A stretch of DNA of 64,000 nt from DASQGA01 sp963722715 (GTDB lineage: Bacteria; Actinomycetota; Thermoleophilia; Gaiellales; Gaiellaceae), in assembly GCA_963722715.1 (NCBI GenBank), contig CAVROA010000018.1, positions 16,945-80,944 of the forward strand, read 5' to 3'. Both the position numbers and the translations under genes were made by a program. Position 1 is the first letter of the stretch. Each line of letters opens with the position of its first letter. Positions 59,079-64,000 of this stretch are shown piece by piece. The notes beneath the pieces were generated by a model. That model was not told the DNA's origin, searched no databases, and saw only the letters and a program-made list of their open reading frames with translations.

Positions 59079-59108
59079 GGGTGGCAGCCGGTCAGCCGAC
59101 TGCCACCC
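59079..59108 (-). terminator. Terminator of the PepSY gene (minus strand)
   Basis: GGGTGGCAG (59079-59087) and CTGCCACCC (59100-59108), 9 bp with a 12-base middle that itself folds. On the minus strand the hairpin is followed by GTTTCCTTTTCTT. It lies 20 bases after the PepSY stop and also 20 bases beyond the tRNA end on the other strand. Confidence 0.75.
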
Positions 59109-59128
59109 GAGGGGCACGATGGTGAAGA

Positions 59129-59446
59129 TCAGTTGTCGCCGGACTCCTCGTGGTCGCCCTCAGAGCTGACCACGTTGAAGCTCCTATCGAGCTGGACGTC
59201 GACCTGGCGGCCGCCGTCCAGGGTGACCTCGACCTCGTAGTAGCTCTCCTCGTCGCCGACCTCGGTGCCGGTCACCCTCCCGCCGCCGGTGTGCTCGAGT
59301 GCGGCAGCGGTGGCGTTGTCGAGTGCAGACCCCGTGATCGGAGTCTCGGTGGCGTCATCGTCGCCGCCGGCGGCGATTGCGGCCCCACCCGAGGCCGCTC
59401 CGGCGCCCACGACGAGTGCCGCAGCCACAGCAAACTTTCGCTTCAT
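59129..59446 (-). CDS. Secreted PepSY domain protein
   Basis: 105 residues. Strong ribosome site (AAGGAGGAG) before ATG. The signal peptide (MKRKFAVAAALVVGAGAASGGAAIAAGG) probably is cleaved after AIAAG. The rest is a single PepSY module: ALDNATAAALEHTGGGRVTG TEVGDEESYYEVEVTLDGGRQVDVQLDRSF. The tail is acidic. Small exported PepSY proteins are thought to inhibit or shield proteases. Single-gene unit with its own terminator. Confidence 0.85.
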   Translation of the reverse strand: MKRKFAVAAALVVGAGAASGGAAIAAGGDDDATETPITGSALDNATAAALEHTGGGRVTGTEVGDEESYYEVEVTLDGGRQVDVQLDRSFNVVSSEGDHEESGDN

Positions 59447-59558
59447 GGACTCCTCCTTGTGCCTACTGAAGGTACTACCTCGGCTCCCACGGTAGAAACC
59501 CCAGATGAAATGGCCGTGAGAGACGATCGGGCTCTGATCTCATCTAGGATCGGCGCGC

Positions 59559-59906
59559 TTGCCGATTACTGGCGCTCACGTCCTGCTCTACACGTCGGAG
59601 CCGGAGGCCGTGCGGGCGATCTTCCGCGACGTCTTTGGCTGGCGGCACGTCGACGCCGGTGACGGCTGGCTCATCTTCGCGCTGCCGCCGGCCGAGGTGG
59701 GCGTTCATCCCGCCGAGTACCTGGTCAGGCGCGACCTGAGCCTCATGTGCGACGACATTCACGCGACCATGGAGGAGCTCCGGCAGAAGGGGGTCGAGTT
59801 CCGCGGCGAGCCCGAGGACGAAGGCTTTGGCATCGGCGTGACGATGCTGCTCCCGGGCGGAGCAGAGCTGTTGCTCTACGAGCCGCGGCACGAGACTGCG
59901 ATCTGA
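59559..59906 (+). CDS. VOC-fold protein (glyoxalase-like)
   Basis: 115 residues from TTG 59559. One VOC module: GAHVLLYTSEPEAVRAIFRDVFGWRHV, DGWLIFALPPAEVGVHP, DIHATMEELRQKGVEF, and GVTMLLPGGAELLLYEP with the last Glu as metal ligand. Single domain, so probably a homodimer. Substrate unknown. Its stop directly abuts the stop of the convergent acetamidase. Confidence 0.8.
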   Translation: MPITGAHVLLYTSEPEAVRAIFRDVFGWRHVDAGDGWLIFALPPAEVGVHPAEYLVRRDLSLMCDDIHATMEELRQKGVEFRGEPEDEGFGIGVTMLLPGGAELLLYEPRHETAI

Positions 59907-60833
59907 TCAGAGCCTGAACGGCCCCGGGACGGCTGGGATCTTCGGGATCACGACCCGGGCGATCGTCTCGAAGCCCGGGCCCGGCTTGCACGCCTGCGCG
60001 ACCCCGACGTCGCAGGCGACCGAGAGGAAGATGAAGGCGTCCTCCATCGTGAAGTCCCACTCGTCCACGAGCATCCGGGCGGCTTCCTCGCACGCGAGCT
60101 GCATTGCCTCCATGAACTCGAAGTGCGTGCCGTGGACGACCCACCGATCGGCGAGCTCCGTCACCGGCCAGCGGCCCTGCTTTCCCTTCACGACGTCGAA
60201 GCGGATGAGCACCTCGCCGGCGATCTCGACGCCCGTGCCGCAGATCTCGCCGTCACCCATCGAGGCGTGCATGTCACCGACCGCGAACATGCCGCCCGGC
60301 TGGCGGACCGGGAAGAGGATGCGGGCTCCCGGCCCGTGCAGGTGGTTGTCGAGGTTGCCGCCGTGCTCACCCGGGAGCGCGTTCGTGAGCGTCTCGCCCT
60401 CCGTCGCGACGCCGACCACCCCGACCATCGGTCTCGCAGGGAAACGGATCCGCTCGTCCATCTGGATCCACCCGTCCCGGACGTCGAAGATCCTCGTCAC
60501 GGGTGAGCGAACCTGCTCGTGGAGCTGGCCGTAGCCGGGGATGATCGTCGCGACGCCCCACTCGATCGGGTTCACCTCGAGGATCTCGGCGACGAGCGAG
60601 TCGCCCGGCTCCGCCCCCTTGACGGCGACGGGGCCCGTGGCGCTGTTGATGCGGTTCATGTCGATGCCCGTGACGAGGTCGTCCTCGGAGCGGATCTGGC
60701 CACTGAAGCAGTCGTTCGTCTCGAAGCGGACGACTGCGCCCGCCTCGACCTCGACGACCGGCTCGATGTCGGGGCCGAACGCCCAGATGACGCTCTCGCG
60801 CCCGATTACCTCGTCGACGGTCGCGATGGCCAT
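59907..60833 (-). CDS. Acetamidase/formamidase (FmdA/AmdA) family
   Basis: 308 residues. Conserved blocks: VEVEAGAVVRFETNDCFSGQI, GPVAVKGAEPGDSLVAEILEV, FPARPMVGVVGVATEG, GEHGGNLDNHLHGPGARILFPV and FAVGDMHASMGDGEICGTGVE. His and Asp residues in the last two blocks match the metal/catalytic site. It hydrolyses short amides to ammonia and acid. Divergent from the NfeD-like gene. Nearby glutamate dehydrogenase could take up the released ammonia, but that link is an inference. Confidence 0.93.
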   Translation of the reverse strand: MAIATVDEVIGRESVIWAFGPDIEPVVEVEAGAVVRFETNDCFSGQIRSEDDLVTGIDMNRINSATGPVAVKGAEPGDSLVAEILEVNPIEWGVATIIPGYGQLHEQVRSPVTRIFDVRDGWIQMDERIRFPARPMVGVVGVATEGETLTNALPGEHGGNLDNHLHGPGARILFPVRQPGGMFAVGDMHASMGDGEICGTGVEIAGEVLIRFDVVKGKQGRWPVTELADRWVVHGTHFEFMEAMQLACEEAARMLVDEWDFTMEDAFIFLSVACDVGVAQACKPGPGFETIARVVIPKIPAVPGPFRL

Positions 60834-60987
60834 CTTCTACCTCACGTCTGCCGGAGCCGTGGTGGGGGTCGTCGCCGCCCCGACGGGTGCCGAGCCTGCC
60901 TCCATGTGCATCTCCCTCCCGACGAGTTGGCGGCGCCCATTCTCGCCTTCTCCGGGAGAAAAAGGCAAGCGGCGGTACGCTCGCCGC

Positions 60988-61326
60988 GTGCTCTTCCTCG
61001 GCGCGATCCTGCTCGCGATCTTCGTTCTCGATAGCCCCTGGGACGCGGTCGTCCTGGGTGCGGCCGCGGTGGTGGAGCTTGCCGAGATGGGCTTCTGGAT
61101 GCGCTACTCGCGCCGGCGACGGATCCAGGTGGGTGCGGAGACGTTGGTCGGCGGCGTGGGGGAGGTCGTCCGGGAGTGCCGCCCCCTGGGCCAGATCCGG
61201 CTCGACGGAGAGTTCTGGGAGGCCCGTTGCGATGAGGGAGCCGGCAACGGAGAACGAGTGCGCGTAGTCGGCCGCGACGGGCTCACCCTCGTCGTCGAGA
61301 AACACCCGCCCGAGCGGGGAAGTTAG
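60988..61326 (+). CDS. NfeD-like membrane protein
   Basis: 112 residues from GTG 60988; the longer frame back to 60541 is antisense to acetamidase. Two short hydrophobic segments (VLFLGAILLAIFVLDSPW, VVLGAAAVVELAEMGFW) precede an OB-fold (LVGGVGEVVRECRPLGQIRLDGEFWEA, then GERVRVVGRDGLTLVVE). This is the NfeD C-terminal domain type that partners stomatin-like membrane proteins; no stomatin gene is nearby. It starts 9 bases before the glutamate dehydrogenase GTG, so it is probably co-transcribed. Confidence 0.8.
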   Translation: MLFLGAILLAIFVLDSPWDAVVLGAAAVVELAEMGFWMRYSRRRRIQVGAETLVGGVGEVVRECRPLGQIRLDGEFWEARCDEGAGNGERVRVVGRDGLTLVVEKHPPERGS

Positions 61327-61335
61327 ACTCGCGGC

Positions 61336-62628
61336 GTGGCCAGGACGGCGGCAGAAGCGCTTCCGGCGACGCTGCCGCCCGAGCTCGACGATCCGCTCTT
61401 CCGGACGGCGCTCGGCCAGCTCGACGGCGCACTCCTCCACGCGGGCGTCGCGACGGGCGCAGCCGAGGTGCTCCGCTTCCCCGAGCGGGCGCTTTCGGTC
61501 TCCATCCCGGTCCACCGCGACGACGACTCGATCGGCATCTTTCCGGGATATCGGGTGCAACACTCGAGTGTGCTCGGGCCGACGAAGGGTGGAATCCGCT
61601 ACGACCCCGCGGTGACGCTCGGCGAGTGCGCCGCACTCGCGATGTGGATGACCTGGAAGTGCGCGCTCCTCCGCCTTCCCTACGGCGGCGCGAAGGGCGG
61701 CGTCCGCTGCCAGCCGAAGGACTTCTCCGAAGGAGAGCGAGAGCGACTGACCAGGCGCTTCACTCAGGAGCTCCTGCCAATCATCGGCCCCCAGCGCGAC
61801 ATCCCCGCCCCCGACATGGCGACCGACGAGCAGACGATGGCCTGGATGATGGACACATACTCGATGCAGATCGGGCACGCAGTGCCCGAGATCGTCACGG
61901 GGAAGCCGATCTCGGTGGGCGGATCCGTGCTCCGCCCGGAGGCGACCGGGATCGGCGTCGTCATGGTGGTCGACCAGGCGCTCCAGCTACTGGGGTTTCA
62001 GCTCGCAGGGTCCTCCTGCGTCGTTCAGGGCTATGGGAAGGTCGGGGCCGTGGCTGCGCACGAGCTCGTGCTTCGTAACGCCCGCGTGGTCGCGGTGTCG
62101 GATATCGCGGGAGGCGTCCACCGCGAGGAGGGCCTCGACCTCGAAGACGTCGACAAGTGGCGCTCGGAGCACGGCAACCTCGGCGGGTATCCGAACGGGG
62201 AACCGTTGACGAACGCCGAGTTGCTCGCGCTTCCCTGCGATGTGCTGGTGCTGGCAGCGACCGAGAATCAGGTCACCAGCGAGAACGCCGGCCGGGTGCA
62301 GGCGCGGGTGGTCGCCGAGGGTGCGAACGGGCCGACGTCGCTCGAGGCGGACGACATCCTCGCCGACCGTGGGATCCCGGTGCTGCCGGACATCCTCACG
62401 AACGCAGGCGGGGTGGCCGTCTCCTACTTCGAGTGGGTGCAGGACATCCAGCGGCTCTTCTGGGGCCGCGACGAGATCCGGACGCGGCTCGGCGACCTGA
62501 TGCGGGACGCGGTCGAGCGCGTCTGGGCGCTCTCGCAGGAAGAGAGCCTCTCCCTCCGCCGAGCAGCGCTGGTGACGAGCATCCGCGAGGTCGCTGGTGC
62601 GCTCAGTGCCCGCGGCATCTATCCATGA
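61336..62628 (+). CDS. Glutamate dehydrogenase (Glu/Leu/Phe/Val family)
   Basis: 430 residues from GTG 61336. Motifs: GYRVQHSSVLGPTKGGIRYDP, MTWKCALLRLPYGGAKGGV with the catalytic Lys in GGAKGG, and PAPDMATDEQTMAWMMD with the catalytic Asp. Then NAD(P)-binding VVQGYGKVGAVAA and the closing EGANGPTSLEADDILADRGI. Hexameric GDH size. It interconverts glutamate and 2-oxoglutarate plus ammonia. ATGA overlap with the CBS gene. Cofactor preference is not resolved here. Confidence 0.95.
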   Translation: MARTAAEALPATLPPELDDPLFRTALGQLDGALLHAGVATGAAEVLRFPERALSVSIPVHRDDDSIGIFPGYRVQHSSVLGPTKGGIRYDPAVTLGECAALAMWMTWKCALLRLPYGGAKGGVRCQPKDFSEGERERLTRRFTQELLPIIGPQRDIPAPDMATDEQTMAWMMDTYSMQIGHAVPEIVTGKPISVGGSVLRPEATGIGVVMVVDQALQLLGFQLAGSSCVVQGYGKVGAVAAHELVLRNARVVAVSDIAGGVHREEGLDLEDVDKWRSEHGNLGGYPNGEPLTNAELLALPCDVLVLAATENQVTSENAGRVQARVVAEGANGPTSLEADDILADRGIPVLPDILTNAGGVAVSYFEWVQDIQRLFWGRDEIRTRLGDLMRDAVERVWALSQEESLSLRRAALVTSIREVAGALSARGIYP

Positions 62629-63020
62629 TCGTCCGCGAAGCCCTCGTCTCCGACCCGCGTGTCCTGCCCGGAGACGCGACCCCGCAGCAGGTGGCGGAAC
62701 TGCTCACGCACCCGCACGTCGAAAGCGCGCTCGTGGTCGACGGCGAGCGGCTCGTCGGCTGCATCACGCCGGAGACACTCGTCTCAGCGATCGCGGCGGG
62801 ACGAGACCTCGGCTCCCTCACGGCCGCGGACCTCGCCGACGGCGAGGTGCCGACGATCGGCCCGGACGAGAGCCTCGAGGAGGCCCTGCGCGTTATGGCC
62901 GAACACGACCTCGAGCGTCTCGCAGTCGTGGACGGCGGGCGGTTCCTGGGCATCCTCCCGCGCGAGCCTCTGATCCGGCGCATGGCCGAGGACGAACGGG
63001 ACGAGCCAAAGCCCGACTAG
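62625..63020 (+). CDS. CBS-pair domain protein
   Basis: 131 residues from ATG 62625 (overlaps the GDH stop). Two CBS motifs: LPGDATPQQVAELLTHPHVESALVVDGERLVGCIT (about 14-48), and VPTIGPDESLEEALRVMAEHDLERLAVVDGGRFLGIL (about 75-112). No other domain. It binds adenosyl nucleotides in many relatives, so it may regulate or sense energy state for its operon partner GDH. Confidence in the family is high; in the role low. Confidence 0.9.
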   Translation: MIVREALVSDPRVLPGDATPQQVAELLTHPHVESALVVDGERLVGCITPETLVSAIAAGRDLGSLTAADLADGEVPTIGPDESLEEALRVMAEHDLERLAVVDGGRFLGILPREPLIRRMAEDERDEPKPD

Positions 63021-63082
63021 GAGGGATTGGTGAAACGTCGCTCTCCCGACGGCACTGCTGCGTTTCGTCAAACCCTCCTAGC
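63019..63082. terminator. Imperfect bidirectional terminator-like hairpin
   Basis: AGGAGGGATTGGTGAAACG near the start and CGTTTCGTCAAACCCTCCT near the end form an imperfect 19-base stem between the convergent CBS and Ppx genes. The loop is about 25 bases. No T-run. Confidence 0.5.
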
Positions 63083-64000
63083 TCAGCAGCAGGTGTAAGC
63101 GCCCGGAGGCGCGTCGCCCTCGACCGGGGCGCTGAGCTCGGCCGCTGCGAGCGCGCCGCCGTGCATGATGTCCCGCTCGCTGACCTCGAGCTCGTCGACG
63201 CCGAAGTGGCGGAGTACTTCGACGACGACGACCACGCCCGCGACGATCACCGGCGCCCGCTCGGGATGGAGGCCCGGAAGCTCGCGGAGCTCCGACACCG
63301 GCTGGGTGCCAAGCTCATCCAGGAAGCGGTCGACCCGGTTCGCAGCGAGCTTGTGTCCGTGGACGAGCTCGGGCACCTCCTCCTCGAGCCCGAGGTCGAG
63401 CGTGGCGAGGGTCGTGACGGTGCCCGCGACGCCGAGTGCGGCCGTCGGCGTGACTTCCGGGGGAACGGCCGCGTTCAGCAGCTCGCGCACGTGGGCCCCG
63501 CAGGCCGCCAGCTCCTCGGCCGTCGGCGGGTCTCCGTGCAGGAACCGCTCGGTCAGACGGACGCAGCCGAGGTCGAGGCTCGTGTGGAAGGAGATACCCT
63601 CGGGCCCGCCCAGGATCAGCTCCGTGGAGCCGCCGCCGACGTCGACGACGAGCGTGGAGTCGGCAATCGTGCGGCCCGACGCGACGCCGCGGAAGGTCAG
63701 GAGCGCCTCCTCGTCCCCTGAAAGCAGGCGCGTCGTGAAGCCGTAGCTCCACTCCAGCTCACCGAGGAACGCCTCGCCGTTCTCCGCGTCGCGGATGGCG
63801 CTGGTCGCCAGTGCGAGCGTTCGCTCGGCACCGAGCTCGTCTGCGGCCTGCCGGTAGTCGACGAGAACGTTTCGGACGCGAGCGATGGCCGTGGGCAGGA
63901 GCTTGCGCCGCGAGTCCACACCTTCTCCAAGCCGCGTAATCGCGAGCCGGCGGTCGAGCTCCTCGACGGAGCCGTCGGATACGTCGGCGACGAGCAGCCG
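63083..64000 (-). CDS. Ppx/GppA exopolyphosphatase family (5' end beyond window)
   Basis: At least 305 residues; the frame is open to base 64000. It reads ...LLVADVSDGSVEELDRRLAITRLGEGVDSRRKLLP, so only the first few residues (the usual DCGTNSTR start) are missing. Motifs: ALATSAIRDAENGEAFL, TLVVDVGGGSTELILG (phosphate-binding), LGVAGTVTTLATL and HPERAPVIVAGVVVVVEVLRHFGVDELEVSERDI. It hydrolyses polyphosphate or pppGpp. In many actinobacteria it is beside DUF501; here it is more than 40 kb away. The last residues are CC, a minor oddity. Confidence 0.93.
   Translation of the reverse strand, partial: RLLVADVSDGSVEELDRRLAITRLGEGVDSRRKLLPTAIARVRNVLVDYRQAADELGAERTLALATSAIRDAENGEAFLGELEWSYGFTTRLLSGDEEALLTFRGVASGRTIADSTLVVDVGGGSTELILGGPEGISFHTSLDLGCVRLTERFLHGDPPTAEELAACGAHVRELLNAAVPPEVTPTAALGVAGTVTTLATLDLGLEEEVPELVHGHKLAANRVDRFLDELGTQPVSELRELPGLHPERAPVIVAGVVVVVEVLRHFGVDELEVSERDIMHGGALAAAELSAPVEGDAPPGAYTCC

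Noticed and set aside
1..64000. CRISPR array, complete prophage or insertion sequence
   Set aside because: No regularly spaced repeats, no transposase or phage structural genes; only a recombinase tail at 2203-2352.

Overview
The window is a high-GC stretch of what looks like the chromosome of an actinobacterium. Gene content and protein style (mfd, foldase, mazG, eno, then ftsB and a DUF501 gene; AddAB-type nuclease genes; many GTG/TTG starts; strong G/C third-position bias; dense 4-bp ATGA/GTGA overlaps) fit the deep-branching class Thermoleophilia (Gaiellales/Solirubrobacterales-like). That placement is an inference from gene content and was not tested by a search. There are no complete insertion sequences, CRISPR arrays or rRNA genes. 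One tRNA gene, tRNA-Leu(UAA), is present.

Layout. 1-1377: 3'-truncated GT39 glycosyltransferase. 1.4-4.2 kb: gene-poor accessory stretch with small proteins, two of them cysteine-rich, and the tail of a tyrosine recombinase. 4.2-8.3 kb: dimeric-barrel monooxygenase-like protein, double VOC protein, and a histidine kinase/NarL-type regulator pair closed by a good terminator. 8.3-21.4 kb: housekeeping block with rplY, pth, MOSC, mfd, foldase lipoprotein, mazG, eno, pyk, ftsB, DUF501 and two small proteins. 21.4-29.3 kb: HTH-receiver fusion, PAP2 phosphatase, multi-GAF SpoIIE phosphatase, membrane spermidine-synthase-like protein, glycerophosphodiesterase and L,D-transpeptidase. 29.5-31.2 kb: thioredoxin, CcmH and CcdA (cytochrome c/disulfide handling). 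31.2-35.6 kb: DUF309-GNAT fusion, degenerate receiver, 7Fe ferredoxin, MFS exporter and an isocitrate/isopropylmalate dehydrogenase. 35.7-41.6 kb: complete MalK/MalE/MalF/MalG-type sugar importer with a GH15 glucoamylase. 41.7-44.0 kb: FAD oxidoreductase overlapping a membrane/beta-helix gene. 44.1-58.3 kb: DNA-repair-rich block (AddB, AddA, Nth, RmuC, DinG) with TrxB and a Vms1/baeRF-type protein. 58.3-64 kb: DUF3105, tRNA-Leu, PepSY protein, VOC protein, acetamidase, NfeD-like protein, glutamate dehydrogenase, CBS protein, and a 5'-truncated Ppx/GppA.

How the genes work together. The importer and glucoamylase form an alpha-glucan/maltooligosaccharide uptake and hydrolysis unit. Eno and Pyk are the last two glycolytic steps. 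AddB, AddA and Nth are translationally coupled, and together with DinG they form a set of repair enzymes with visible Fe-S cysteine motifs.

Most unusual aspects. (1) Five conserved genes (thioredoxin, IDH, MalF-type permease, beta-helix protein, nth) are each broken by exactly one extra base, and each reads through when one base is removed. This suggests sequence errors or very recent decay. (2) A perfect 12-bp inverted repeat puts the FAD oxidoreductase start codon in a hairpin stem. (3) The MalF-type permease has a large extracytoplasmic insert resembling a CNA-B/SdrD beta-sandwich. (4) DUF309 is fused to a GNAT domain. (5) mazG has no ATG, GTG or TTG start.
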